A stretch of 42,593 nucleotides of DNA from a virus. How positions within the stretch are numbered: position 1 is the first letter of the stretch; each line of letters opens with the position of its first letter. The notes under the pieces were generated by a model, which worked only from the letters and a program-made list of their open reading frames with translations, was not told where the DNA came from and searched no databases. The stretch is from positions 1 to 42,593 of the IMG/VR virus record IMGVR_UViG_3300033150_000749. One strand, 5' to 3'. Both the position numbers and the translations under genes were made by a program. Positions 24,019 through 31,421 of this stretch are shown piece by piece.

Positions 24019-24996
24019 TTACAGTCCTAGGGACGTCGGTACGTCGATCTTCCGCAGCCGGTAGTTGGTCGTGTCCAGGATCTTGGCGGCGAAGACGAAG
24101 TTGTAGCTGATAATCGCGCCAAGCTTGCCTTCAGGGTTGGCCGGACCGATTGGAGGTCGGCGGACGACGTTCAGGTTGAAGGTGTAGTCCTTACCCGAAG
24201 GCAGCTTAGGGCCACGACCTTGGAGCGGAACGACCGCCAAGCCCTCTTCGCCTGCAAAGTAGACGCGGTACTTGTTGGGCGTGCCGCTGACCGTGGTGAC
24301 GTTGGTGCTCTCCCACAGCTGGACTGACTGGTACTGGCCAGCATAGCCGCGGTCTTCTGGTGAGACCAGCTTGTCAGCCTGATCCTTCAGCTGCTTGACG
24401 ATGTCCTGGAAACCGCCAGCCGCCGGGTCATTCCAGAAGTCATACAGCACGAACGGGTGAGCAAGAGCGACATACTTACCAGCACGCAGAGGAGGGATGT
24501 TATTACCGGCGAAGATAGCACGGATCTGAGCAAGATCTGCAGCACTGAAGTAAGTCCCGATGGGTGAGACGTCGATCGAGCTGGCGGCAGAGTCGATTTC
24601 GTTGCGGATGATAGTATCGACTGACAAGGCGGCACGGTAACTCATCCGCTCGACGGCTGCAGCAGTGATGTCGTCGATCGCCGTGTCCACCAGCAGGTCG
24701 CTCAAGGTCATGTAGTCAGAGTACTGCGCAACAGTTGCCGAGACTGTGCTGGTGGTCAGCGACTGAGAAGAGCCTGAAGTACCTTCAGACGTCGCGCTGG
24801 TGTTAGCACCCAGCTCGCTGTAACGGAAGAACTGGATAGTCTTGCCGTTACGTAGCGCCAGGGTGCGCTCATCGGCCAGCTTACTAAACTGCAGCGTCGC
24901 TCGTAGCGAAGAAAGGGCCTTGCGGTCATAATAGACCGACGCCAGGTGTTGTAGAGTCGAAGTCCCAGTAGTTACGCCAGCGTCGTAGACTGCCAT
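24019..24996 (-). CDS. Major capsid protein, 325 aa
   Basis: Size and position (after scaffold) fit an HK97-fold capsid protein. Internal features agree: an N-terminal arm with TLQHLASVYYDRKALSSLRA, a central region with VAQYSDYMTLSDLLVDTAID and RMSYRAALSVDTIIRNEID, and AHPFVLYDFWND followed by a beta-rich end. GAGAGG precedes the start, and an extended -10 (TGTTATACT) lies about 25 bases upstream, so it probably has its own promoter for high expression. Confidence 0.87.
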   Translation of the reverse strand: MAVYDAGVTTGTSTLQHLASVYYDRKALSSLRATLQFSKLADERTLALRNGKTIQFFRYSELGANTSATSEGTSGSSQSLTTSTVSATVAQYSDYMTLSDLLVDTAIDDITAAAVERMSYRAALSVDTIIRNEIDSAASSIDVSPIGTYFSAADLAQIRAIFAGNNIPPLRAGKYVALAHPFVLYDFWNDPAAGGFQDIVKQLKDQADKLVSPEDRGYAGQYQSVQLWESTNVTTVSGTPNKYRVYFAGEEGLAVVPLQGRGPKLPSGKDYTFNLNVVRRPPIGPANPEGKLGAIISYNFVFAAKILDTTNYRLRKIDVPTSLGL

Positions 24997-25018
24997 GTCT
25001 TATTACCTCTCTGCTATG

Positions 25019-25029
25019 AGTATAACATG
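25019..25029 (-). promoter_or_regulatory. Putative extended -10 promoter before the major capsid gene
   Basis: The minus strand reads CATGTTATACT, identical over 11 bases to the element before the isolated plus-strand gene at 13826. TATACT plus the upstream TG forms an extended -10. No good -35 is seen. It lies 23 bases before the capsid start. Confidence 0.5.
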
Positions 25030-25036
25030 TTCGCAG

Positions 25037-25645
25037 CTATCTAACGCTCTTGAAGTAACCTAGCTCTTTCAGCTTCTTCTCTAACTCTTCCAGCGGGGCC
25101 TCATAAGCTTCCTTGATCAGGTCTTCAGGGACAGGCTCTTCCGGCTGGGTAGTCTGCTTGTTAGGCAACTTAGGTACGCCGGTATCTTCCTTCTTCTCTT
25201 CTTCCTTAGGCTTGATAAGACCTTCCTGGACGGCGATGGCTAGAGCGTCTTCGTAAGCCTTACGCCCGGGAGCCCAGCCGCGTTCCTGCATGATCTTCTC
25301 CAGCTTATCGATGTTTTCCTCGGTAGGGTCGAACTCTGGATGGTCGTCGAGGAAGGCTTCTGCTTCGAGCTCATGGACGCGTTCAACCAGCTGGGCGACG
25401 GCTTGGGCTAGCGTCGGCAAGGCCTTACTGACGCCTACGCCCAGTTTCTTCTCGTACAGCTCGTCCAGTGCGCCCATAGGGTCAGTTACAAGCTTTTGGA
25501 CGAACTGCTGCGGGTCTAAGTCACTTGTGCTCACTTGCTGTTGTGGCGGGGCTTGTTGTTCTTGCTCTAACACAGCAGCAAGAGCCTGTCGCAGCTCTTC
25601 TTCACTCATTGACTCAAGCTTCTTCCTCAAGTCTTCGTTCGCCAT
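25037..25645 (-). CDS. Scaffold protein, 202 aa
   Basis: Very acidic, Glu/Gln/Lys-rich and helical (MANEDLRKKLESMSEEELRQ, then ALDELYEKKLGVGVSKALP). A Pro/Glu-rich linker precedes a C-terminal helix (EAPLEELEKKLKELGYFKS). This composition and its place directly before the major capsid gene fit a procapsid scaffold. The start follows GGAGG and overlaps the end of the upstream small gene by 32 bases. Confidence 0.82.
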   Translation of the reverse strand: MANEDLRKKLESMSEEELRQALAAVLEQEQQAPPQQQVSTSDLDPQQFVQKLVTDPMGALDELYEKKLGVGVSKALPTLAQAVAQLVERVHELEAEAFLDDHPEFDPTEENIDKLEKIMQERGWAPGRKAYEDALAIAVQEGLIKPKEEEKKEDTGVPKLPNKQTTQPEEPVPEDLIKEAYEAPLEELEKKLKELGYFKSVR

Positions 25646-25868
25646 AATCAGAATCCTCCAGGATCTTGTTAATGCGGCGGAGCGTATAGTCAAAGCCATC
25701 TAAGCGGCCGATGGCTTTCAGCGCCTCCTCCGCAGTCTTAGCTGCTTTGATACTCTCAATAAGCAGCTGCCTGTCTCTTTCAAGAATACCACGAAGGACG
25801 TTGAAGCCGTAATGGCCGCGCAGGTTGGCCAGCGCTTGACGTTCCAGCTGGGTAAGGTCACGGTCCAT
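25614..25868 (-). CDS. Small helical protein between portal and scaffold, 84 aa
   Basis: Helical and charged (QALANLRGHYGFNVLRGILE, then AAKTAEEALKAIGRLDGFDY). Its start overlaps the portal stop (TAATG). A gene of this size is common between portal and scaffold in podovirus-like phages; function unknown, probably assembly-related. Confidence 0.65.
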   Translation of the reverse strand: MDRDLTQLERQALANLRGHYGFNVLRGILERDRQLLIESIKAAKTAEEALKAIGRLDGFDYTLRRINKILEDSDYGERRLEEEA

Positions 25869-27646
25869 TACTTACCCACCAGCCTTTGTAGGATGGCACG
25901 CGCAGACCGCTCGCCTGTCTCTTCCATCTTAGCCCGCGTGGACAGCTCAGCCTTGGCCAGCTCGGTGCTGGCTTTCAGGCCGCCCATACGGAGCCTGGTC
26001 TCAGCCTCAAGTTGCGCCTTCTGTAGTTGTGCGATTAGTTCGGGCGTGATGCTGTACATAGCGCGCTCCTCCGGCGTCATCTGGCGGAAGAACTGGTAGC
26101 GTTTTCCGGTACCGATAGCGTCCTCAAAGAACCGCTCCCATTCCTGAAAGTTGACCGCCCGGCCAGCCTGTGCGGCCATCTGCATGACCTTGGGGTTGAA
26201 GAGGAACTGGGTGACGGGGATCAAGAACATGGCTAGGCGTTCCCTGTTGAGAACTCGTGTCGCTGCTTCGAGACGGAAAGAGATGCGGCTAGGTACAGAG
26301 ATACCCTTCTTCTTCATGATCTGGTGAAGTTTCTGCAGTGTAGGGATGACGAAGTAGTTCTCATACCGCTCCACCAGCGGCCGCAGCCTCTGTCCTACCG
26401 CCATCACTTGCTGCGTGACGCCTGTCGCCGTCCTGTTGGCATTGGACGGGACAGGGACGCCGGACATCATCAGCTCGTTCACACCGAAGCGGCGGGCAGC
26501 CCTAGCCTCGATCAAAGCTTCTTCCTGAAAAGCTTGGGACGTGACTTCTTGCGGGATGATGAACTCCAGATGGTCCATCGACGTCACGCGCTCTTCTTTG
26601 CCGGGATAGAGTGACTGCTCCCGGGGCATAGTAGGGGCGTCGGCCATTCTTTTCCGCGGCGGGTTCAGGGCCAGCGCTAAGTTGTCCAGGCGGGCGTTAC
26701 GGATGCCCGTTGCGTACTCTTGGTCGTCACGGAGGGCTTCAGCGACGGAGATTCCAAAAGGCCGCCCAGGCAGCGGTAACGGAGAAGCCTTGACGAACGG
26801 CAGGAAGCCCCACGGGTTAGGCTTGTCCAGCAGGACCCAGCGCCGGTTCAGCAGCCAGAGAACCCTGTCCTTGGTCCAGCACTCCAAGACTTCTACGTTT
26901 TGGTAGCGCGGGTCTACCGGAACCTTGCCGTAGTCTACATGCTCAGCCCTTAAAGCGGCGGACTGCTGGAAGATCAGGTCGTCTTTGGGGAAGGAGCTTA
27001 AGACTTCCGTTAGTTGGTCGCCTGCAGGTAGGTTCAGCTGGTCGCTCAGGTCCAACAAATCTTGGAGCGTAAGGATCTTGCGCCGGAAGACAAAGCCTGA
27101 AGAGTCTACTAGCGGCCCGGAAGCACGAGGATCCAGCCAGATATCCCGTGCGTCTACGAACTCAACGTACGGCCGGTGAAAAGAGCTGTCCCAACCTAGT
27201 TCGATAAAGCTGTCACCCAAGATCAACGACTGGTGGACGGCCAGCTTCATCTGGGCAATCGGCGGCAGCTCATCCACCCGGGTCTGCTGGGTGAGGTAGA
27301 TGAAAAGCTGCTGCTCGAACTCTCTAAGCTCCTGTACGTCCGTCAGCGGGTCGTCAAGCGGGATGACCTCGAAAAAGGTAGGCTCACGATCGAATAGAGC
27401 GGCGGAGATGATGGGATAAATACTCTCGACCTGGTCAAAGATAAGGCGCGAGGAGATCGAGGCACGCGGGATGTTGGTCCCTTTCCACTTCCGCGGCGGT
27501 AAGTAGCCAAGGTAAAGACGCTCATTACGCAGCCAGCGGGGCTCGATATAGTTGCGCCGCCAAGCCGCGTAATATTCAAACGTCTTCTTGGCCAGGAAAT
27601 ACGGGCCTAGGCTTTCCTGTGGTATAAGTTCGAGCGCAGAAGCCAT
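25868..27646 (-). CDS. Portal protein, 592 aa
   Basis: Contains an N-terminal region with YLGYLPPRKWKGTNIPRASI, a middle with HQSLILGDSFIELGWD and VEFVDARDIWLDPRASGP, and a long helical C-terminal part with many Arg and Gln. These features and the position between terminase and scaffold identify the dodecameric portal of P22/T7-type phages. It forms the DNA channel and docks to the adaptors. Confidence 0.87.
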   Translation of the reverse strand: MASALELIPQESLGPYFLAKKTFEYYAAWRRNYIEPRWLRNERLYLGYLPPRKWKGTNIPRASISSRLIFDQVESIYPIISAALFDREPTFFEVIPLDDPLTDVQELREFEQQLFIYLTQQTRVDELPPIAQMKLAVHQSLILGDSFIELGWDSSFHRPYVEFVDARDIWLDPRASGPLVDSSGFVFRRKILTLQDLLDLSDQLNLPAGDQLTEVLSSFPKDDLIFQQSAALRAEHVDYGKVPVDPRYQNVEVLECWTKDRVLWLLNRRWVLLDKPNPWGFLPFVKASPLPLPGRPFGISVAEALRDDQEYATGIRNARLDNLALALNPPRKRMADAPTMPREQSLYPGKEERVTSMDHLEFIIPQEVTSQAFQEEALIEARAARRFGVNELMMSGVPVPSNANRTATGVTQQVMAVGQRLRPLVERYENYFVIPTLQKLHQIMKKKGISVPSRISFRLEAATRVLNRERLAMFLIPVTQFLFNPKVMQMAAQAGRAVNFQEWERFFEDAIGTGKRYQFFRQMTPEERAMYSITPELIAQLQKAQLEAETRLRMGGLKASTELAKAELSTRAKMEETGERSARAILQRLVGK

Positions 27647-27663
27647 CCTGCTTTCATTCTAAC

Positions 27664-29367
27664 TTACTGCAGGAGGCCTGTTATGTCTTCGTCCTGGAAA
27701 GGGTCGCCCAAGCCGAAGATTTCCTTCCACAGGTGAGGCTTAGTCTGGGCAAGATGACGAGCGTTCTGGATGATCTCACCGCCGGTCTTTTTAGCGTCTG
27801 GTGCGAAGTCTATCTTGGCCCGGAACTGGTCAGCTAAAGTGTCCAGGAAGTCTTTGTACTGGTACTTGGGGAAACGAAGAAGTTCCAGTTTGATATGCTC
27901 CTTGGTGAAGTCGTCGCCTAGGTCTTCGCTGAAGTACACCATCTTCTTCTCGAACCACGGGCGCAAGGCCTGGATACGTTCTTCTTTGCTCTTGTCCCGT
28001 TCGCGCTTGAGGAGAGTGATAGGCAGGACGACGCCTTCTTGATCAGCTGTTCGCCGCAAGGCCGGAAGAAGGCCGCGCACAAAGCCTGTGTCTTCAATGG
28101 CTATTCTTGTCGGGCAGTGCTTCCGGGCAGCCTCAATGATCTGCCGGATGAGCTCTTCAGGCATCCAGCGTCCCAGCCGGACTTCGAGCACGTAGCATCT
28201 GTTCATCCGGTCCCAGCCGCAGGTAGTGATGACGGAGAAGGAAGACTTGGGACCGGCGCTGTGAGCAGTGTCAATGGTTGTGGTCTTGTAGCGGATAGGT
28301 ACACGGGCTATTTCTTCCCTGGTCTTCCAGCGCAAGTATTGCGGTAAGAAGACCTGCTCGCCCGTCTCAGCTGCTACAGGGTCGTTCAGCTGCTGAGCGG
28401 CAAAGTGGACGCCTCTGATAGGATGCTTCCTCATTGCCTCCAGCTGCTCCGTAGTGACCAGCTCAGGGAACAAGCTGATTTTGTTCCCGTTCTTGCCCAG
28501 CTTGAACGGGTAGTCCAGCTCGTCGGGCGTAAACTTCTGGCCGCCAGGAACGTCACGAGCGTAGCAGGACATGAGGAAGATCCGGTAAGTATGAGGCAGG
28601 CCACGCCGCGCCTCTTCCCGCCACTGATCCACTAACTGCGCATGAAGGTCGCCGTAGTTGTAGATGGTGCCTTCAATATCGATCCAGTAATTAGGCGAGA
28701 TAAGCAAGTTCTCACACATGGCATAGGCGTCGATGATCTTGCGGCATAGCTCCGGCCGGGCGCTGTTCTTCTCATCCACAATGTCGGTGAACTTCAGCAG
28801 GTGGTAGTGCATGCCTGTCCGGATGGACTCAATGCCTGCCACGCTGACGGACGGTGCTGCTGACTTATGGCGCCGGTTGGGCAGGTCAAACCATGTCTTA
28901 GTCCCCGGCTCAGCCGGGCAGTAGTCAGGGAAGTAGTAGCGGAAGGTTTCGTTCTGGTAGAAGTGGTACCGCAGCACGCCGAAGACAAACTCCATGACCT
29001 CTTGCGAGCCATGGATCCATAAGATCGTAGCGTCAGGGAAGTTCAGCAGCCACTGGACGGTATGAGTGACTACATTGAGCGTTGTTTTGAACCAGCCACG
29101 TGGAGCCAGCAACAACCGCCGCTTGTAGTCATCCTTCAGCACGTCTAAGGGGTCAGACGCCAGGGGCTCATAATGCAGCCGCCCGTCACGTAAGAAGACA
29201 TCTTCGCCTTGCTCAGGGAACTGTGTCAGGAAGGCGGCCATAGGACCATGCACGCGGTCGTTCAGGCGATCGTAGCCAAGGATATGACGGCCGAGAAAAA
29301 GCAAATCCCGGCGGGCACGCTGCCTGACGCGCAGGATGGAGGCCATTTCCTTCTTGGTCAGTGCCAT
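27664..29367 (-). CDS. terL: Terminase large subunit (TerL), 567 aa
   Basis: The ATPase domain has a Walker A-like APRGWFKTT at residues 88-96 and a Walker B region in KFTDIVDEKN. The nuclease domain has TTTIDTAHSAG, RIAIEDTGFVRG and QYKDFLDTLADQF, with the acidic residues expected for metal-dependent DNA cleavage. It translocates and cuts DNA during packaging. ATG 29367 follows GGAAGGA and overlaps the stop of the 74-residue gene; an in-frame start 14 codons upstream is less likely. Confidence 0.93.
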   Translation of the reverse strand: MALTKKEMASILRVRQRARRDLLFLGRHILGYDRLNDRVHGPMAAFLTQFPEQGEDVFLRDGRLHYEPLASDPLDVLKDDYKRRLLLAPRGWFKTTLNVVTHTVQWLLNFPDATILWIHGSQEVMEFVFGVLRYHFYQNETFRYYFPDYCPAEPGTKTWFDLPNRRHKSAAPSVSVAGIESIRTGMHYHLLKFTDIVDEKNSARPELCRKIIDAYAMCENLLISPNYWIDIEGTIYNYGDLHAQLVDQWREEARRGLPHTYRIFLMSCYARDVPGGQKFTPDELDYPFKLGKNGNKISLFPELVTTEQLEAMRKHPIRGVHFAAQQLNDPVAAETGEQVFLPQYLRWKTREEIARVPIRYKTTTIDTAHSAGPKSSFSVITTCGWDRMNRCYVLEVRLGRWMPEELIRQIIEAARKHCPTRIAIEDTGFVRGLLPALRRTADQEGVVLPITLLKRERDKSKEERIQALRPWFEKKMVYFSEDLGDDFTKEHIKLELLRFPKYQYKDFLDTLADQFRAKIDFAPDAKKTGGEIIQNARHLAQTKPHLWKEIFGLGDPFQDEDITGLLQ

Positions 29368-29582
29368 TTTTCCTTCCGGCGCAACTTCGGCCGCATCTTC
29401 CTGACCCACGCCTGCGCTTCTTCTAGTGTCTCAGGCGTGGCAAAGGCGACAGCAATGACGCTGTCAGCCTGACGTTCAAAGTCCAGGATAATCTGCATCT
29501 CTTCTGCCTGTGTCTTTGGGCGGGCTTCTATAATCCGGTCAGCGTCAGCAAGCACAAGAATCCGGTCACGTTGCGGGCTCAT
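29358..29582 (-). CDS. Small hypothetical protein preceding TerL, 74 aa
   Basis: Start ATG after AGGAGA. The product (SPQRDRILVLADADRIIEAR, then IAVAFATPETLEEAQAWVRK) is alpha/beta with no known family. It is the first gene of the late operon. Its position before terL would suit a small terminase subunit, but its size and lack of a DNA-binding motif make that doubtful; 36768-37268 is a better candidate. Confidence 0.6.
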   Translation of the reverse strand: MSPQRDRILVLADADRIIEARPKTQAEEMQIILDFERQADSVIAVAFATPETLEEAQAWVRKMRPKLRRKEKWH

Positions 29583-29640
29583 GTTTTTCTCCTACTGATC
29601 AGCATAGCAGGCGGATGTTGAGGGTGTGAAGAAGCGTAAA

Positions 29641-29675
29641 GAAGGTGGTGTAAGGAAGGTGGTAAGGAAGGTGGT
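29641..29675. repeat. Three direct copies of GAAGGTGGT
   Basis: Exact copies start at 29641, 29655 and 29667, spaced 14 and 12 bases. They are immediately upstream of the first late gene and on the minus strand give a pyrimidine-rich leader. Confidence 0.7.
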
Positions 29676-29677
29676 GT

Positions 29678-29729
29678 AACGCCACTAAAACCGTGGCGTT
29701 AACTTTAGCGTTTACTTAAACGTTAAAGT
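29678..29729. promoter_or_regulatory. Hairpin followed by a 28-bp palindrome
   Basis: AACGCCAC and GTGGCGTT (29678-29700) form a perfect 8-bp stem around 7 bases. Directly after it, 29702-29729 is a palindrome with 13-base half-sites ACTTTAGCGTTTA and TAAACGTTAAAGT, matching at 12 of 13 positions around a 2-base centre. The size and symmetry suit a dimeric regulator binding site. The minus strand contains TTGACT near this palindrome but no well-spaced -10. Confidence 0.6.
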
Positions 29730-29744
29730 CAAGGGTATCCCCCA

Positions 29745-29792
29745 CCCCAATATATTGTGGAACCTTCTCGTGAGTACCCCAATATCTTGTGG
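29745..29792. repeat. Paired 16-bp sites, 32 bp apart
   Basis: CCCCAATATATTGTGG (29745-29760) and CCCCAATATCTTGTGG (29777-29792) differ at one base and each has a near-palindromic core. The 32-base period is about three helical turns, which would place two bound proteins on the same face of the DNA. Confidence 0.65.
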
Positions 29793-29808
29793 TGTGAGTG
29801 AAGGTAAG

Positions 29809-29983
29809 TTTGGCATGAGAATTGCTATAAGCAATTACCGTGCCAAACTTTGGCATGCGAATTGCACCCCAGCAACTGACGTACCAAAGTTTGGTAAGCG
29901 ATGTGCATATAGCAATCTGATTGCCAAACAGGGGCGGGTGAAAGAATGGCAAAGGACGTGCTTATAGCAATTACCGTGCCAAA
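29809..29983. repeat. Four 39-40 bp dyad repeats
   Basis: Units at 29809-29847, 29849-29888, 29890-29928 and 29945-29983. Each begins like TTTGGCAnnnnnnnTTGC, has a short, mostly TATA-type centre, and ends GCAA followed by TGCCAAA or TACCAAA. Outer TTTGGCA arms and inner ATTGC arms are both inverted. The first three are separated by one base; the fourth is 16 bases further. Such arrays serve as operators or as replication-origin iterons. Confidence 0.8.
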
Positions 29984-30004
29984 TATAGCCTCCAAACGAC
30001 CAGT

Positions 30005-30041
30005 GTGTAATTTTTACACGGTGGGGTGGCTAGAACTAGCC
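30005..30041. promoter_or_regulatory. Two short perfect palindromes
   Basis: GTGTAA-TTT-TTACAC at 30005-30019 and GGCTAG-AA-CTAGCC at 30028-30041. Both are perfect 6-bp inverted repeats and lie between the dyad array and the leftward terminator. Confidence 0.5.
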
Positions 30042-30060
30042 AGTCAGGAGGCATAAGAAA

Positions 30061-30089
30061 ACCCAGTACGCAAAATTTGCGCACTGGGT
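30061..30089 (-). terminator. Leftward intrinsic terminator of the left early block
   Basis: ACCCAGT(A)CGCAAA pairs with TTTGCG(C)ACTGGGT, and on the minus strand the stem is followed by a short T-rich run (TTTTCTT). It lies about 120 bases after the stop of the last gene of the left early block, separating it from the late operon. Confidence 0.6.
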
Positions 30090-30152
30090 GTGGAGTGGTA
30101 GGGGAATTGCAGGGGAACAGCCTATCTTACCTCGTCATATCTCTCCCAGACA

Positions 30153-30172
30153 CCATAGCCATAAGGCTATGG
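30153..30172. other. Hairpin CCATAGCC-ATAA-GGCTATGG
   Basis: A perfect 8-bp stem with a 4-base loop, 40 bases past the stop of the 106-residue gene. There is no T run in either direction, so it is more likely an mRNA 3'-end stabiliser or protein site than a terminator. Confidence 0.45.
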
Positions 30173-30211
30173 CCAATACCCATACTCCAGTACTCCAGAG
30201 TGTATCCATAC

Positions 30212-30532
30212 TCATCCCTCCTGGGGCGAGTCGACGTCGAGCTCTTCTTCATACTCGCCCTGCCATGTGATACGGCCGTAGTCCCACTCCGCGTAGGGGT
30301 GGTGGTCGGTCCAATACTGGGAGCACTGACACTCCCAGTCATCATCATCAGGGTCGACCGGCTCCAGACTGCACCAGTGCGGGTGCACGTAGACTGCACC
30401 GGGGCAGTCGTCAGGGTGCTGAGCCGAGGTATACGCCACGTCCTCGGCCCAGCGGTAGGCGTCGTCGGCGTTGTGAAACTCGCGCTCGTCAACGACGACG
30501 CCGTCGCAAAGTTGGACCACTTCCCACCACAT
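30212..30532 (-). CDS. Acidic hypothetical protein, 106 aa
   Basis: Starts ATG 30532 after GAGAGGAGG. Strongly acidic, with Trp and Cys clusters (PDDDDWECQCSQYWTDHH, then EYEEELDVDSPQEG). Such DNA-mimic-like acidity is seen in some early phage inhibitors of host nucleic-acid enzymes, but no family is recognised. Last gene of the left early block. Confidence 0.65.
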   Translation of the reverse strand: MWWEVVQLCDGVVVDEREFHNADDAYRWAEDVAYTSAQHPDDCPGAVYVHPHWCSLEPVDPDDDDWECQCSQYWTDHHPYAEWDYGRITWQGEYEEELDVDSPQEG

Positions 30533-30545
30533 GGTCGCCTCCTCT

Positions 30546-30785
30546 CTAGAAGTAATAGAACCGCCAGAATGTCTCGCGGTCGCTCAGTCGCTCTAGCCGT
30601 ACGACGATCGACTTGCCGTGCGACCCGAACGACATCTCCCAAGGTCTCTCGTAGGGATACGGAGTCTCCAGTACTCCGCAGACTCCGCGGGCATAGATCC
30701 ACTTATAGCGGCGTACGCCGCGGAATGGGATGCCCGCCAGCCTGCAGGCTGCTCGTAGCGCGTCGTCGACTCTGACTCTCCTCAT
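30546..30785 (-). CDS. Basic hypothetical protein, 79 aa
   Basis: ATG 30785 has GAGGAGG at 7 bases; the ATG two codons upstream is too close to it. The product is rich in Arg and Tyr (MRRVRVDDALRAACRLAGIP, RGVRRYKWIYARG). Function unknown. The ribosome-binding site sits in the last codons of the upstream gene, so translation is coupled. Confidence 0.6.
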   Translation of the reverse strand: MRRVRVDDALRAACRLAGIPFRGVRRYKWIYARGVCGVLETPYPYERPWEMSFGSHGKSIVVRLERLSDRETFWRFYYF

Positions 30786-30787
30786 GG

Positions 30788-30985
30788 TCATGCCTCCTCT
30801 ATAGGTGTGCCGTCGATGCGCCATGGACGACGGCGGTCGACCACATAGACAGACCGGTCAGAGTAGCCGCCCTGGCGGCGGCAGCCTCGACGGTCTCGCT
30901 CTAGACACCGCTCGGCCGCGGCATAGGTGCGATGGTAATGGCCGCACCAGCCACGGACTGGTCCGTAGGTTACGTACACTCGCAT
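30788..30985 (-). CDS. Basic hypothetical protein with structured leader, 65 aa
   Basis: ATG 30985 follows GGAG and lies 13 bases after the structured leader element at 30999-31060. The product (MRVYVTYGPVRGWCGHYHRT) has Cys/His and many Arg residues. It is unrelated in sequence to the other gene that carries the same leader. Function unknown. Confidence 0.62.
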   Translation of the reverse strand: MRVYVTYGPVRGWCGHYHRTYAAAERCLERDRRGCRRQGGYSDRSVYVVDRRRPWRIDGTPIEEA

Positions 30986-30998
30986 ATCTAGGCTCCAT

Positions 30999-31060
30999 GA
31001 CCCGAGTAGGGTCGAGCAACCTGCTGTGTCGACAGTAGGCTGGCCGCCCCCGCCCGAGTC
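30999..31060 (-). ncRNA. Candidate structured cis-regulatory RNA, copy A
   Basis: Transcribed leftward. The closing stem GACUCGGG (31053-31060) pairs with CUCGGGUC (30999-31006) over 8 bp including G-U pairs. The inner stem CCUACUGU / ACAGCAGG caps a CGAC loop. Single-stranded joining segments GGGGGCGGCCAG and GUUG...GACCCUA are nearly identical in copy B. The element ends just upstream of the ribosome-binding site of the 65-residue gene, the usual place of a translational riboswitch, protein-binding leader or put-like antiterminator. It matches no family I can recall. Confidence 0.6.
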
Positions 31061-31100
31061 TTTGCCTTCTCTTCCGGGCGATGAAAAAGCGAAAGGTCGA

Positions 31101-31136
31101 GCCAAAAAGAAAGGCCACCCCATGGCAGGGGTGACC
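31101..31136 (-). terminator. Leftward intrinsic terminator after the 87-residue gene
   Basis: On the minus strand GGTCACCCC and GGGGTGGCC form a GC-rich stem around TGCCAT, followed by TTTCTTTTT. It stands right after the stop of the gene ending at 31143 and before leader copy A. Confidence 0.75.
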
Positions 31137-31142
31137 AACGAG

Positions 31143-31406
31143 TCAACGCCCTGAGAACACCCGCCGGAGCCGGCGGGCGATAGGGCCGCGCCCGTAATGC
31201 CACAGGGAGCGGCAGTCCGCGCAGAGCTCGCGCGGAGTCTCCGGGATCCCGTGCGGCGGGAGCTCCGATAGCTCCCGCATGTACTCAGGGTCCACTCGCC
31301 ACGCCCGCTCAGGCGTGGTTCCGGCCAGTCCGCAGCCAGGACACTGGCCGGGCGCAACCTCTTCGCCTGCCGCTCGGCAGGCTTCTAGCTCCGTGATCCA
31401 CGTCAT
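31143..31406 (-). CDS. Zinc-ribbon-like hypothetical protein with structured leader, 87 aa
   Basis: ATG 31406 follows GAGGAGG. Cysteine pairs CPGC near residue 22 and CADC near residue 62 would form one zinc ribbon. The C-terminal end is basic (RGPIARRLRRVFSGR). The gene is preceded by leader copy B at 15 bases and followed by its own terminator, forming a self-contained leader-gene-terminator unit. Function unknown. Confidence 0.65.
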   Translation of the reverse strand: MTWITELEACRAAGEEVAPGQCPGCGLAGTTPERAWRVDPEYMRELSELPPHGIPETPRELCADCRSLWHYGRGPIARRLRRVFSGR

Positions 31407-31421
31407 CGCTCCTACCTCCTC

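Larger units (their letters stand above)
29583..30211. other. Gene-free control region upstream of the late operon
   Basis: About 630 bases without a credible gene. It holds, in order, a GAAGGTGGT direct repeat, a hairpin, a 28-bp palindrome, a paired direct repeat, four large dyads, two short palindromes, a leftward terminator and a further hairpin. Overlapping frames on both strands have no ribosome-binding sites and run through these repeats. The late promoter must lie here or be supplied from upstream; no consensus promoter is obvious. Confidence 0.75.

Noticed and set aside
29716-29967. Open frames on both strands within the dyad-repeat region
   Set aside because: They run through the repeats, lack ribosome-binding sites and translate the repeats themselves.
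29809-29983. CRISPR-like array
   Set aside because: The units are separated by only 1 to 16 bases, with no spacers and no cas genes.
30026-30775. Long plus-strand open frame (249 codons) opposite the left early genes
   Set aside because: It is antisense to two genes with good ribosome-binding sites, begins near the terminator hairpin, has no ribosome-binding site and encodes a low-quality Arg/Val-rich product.
30988-31203. Minus-strand frame crossing terminator and leader copy A; a similar frame lies at 31475-31684
   Set aside because: Both overlap intrinsic terminators and structured leaders; their openness is explained by GC-rich composition and the module duplication.
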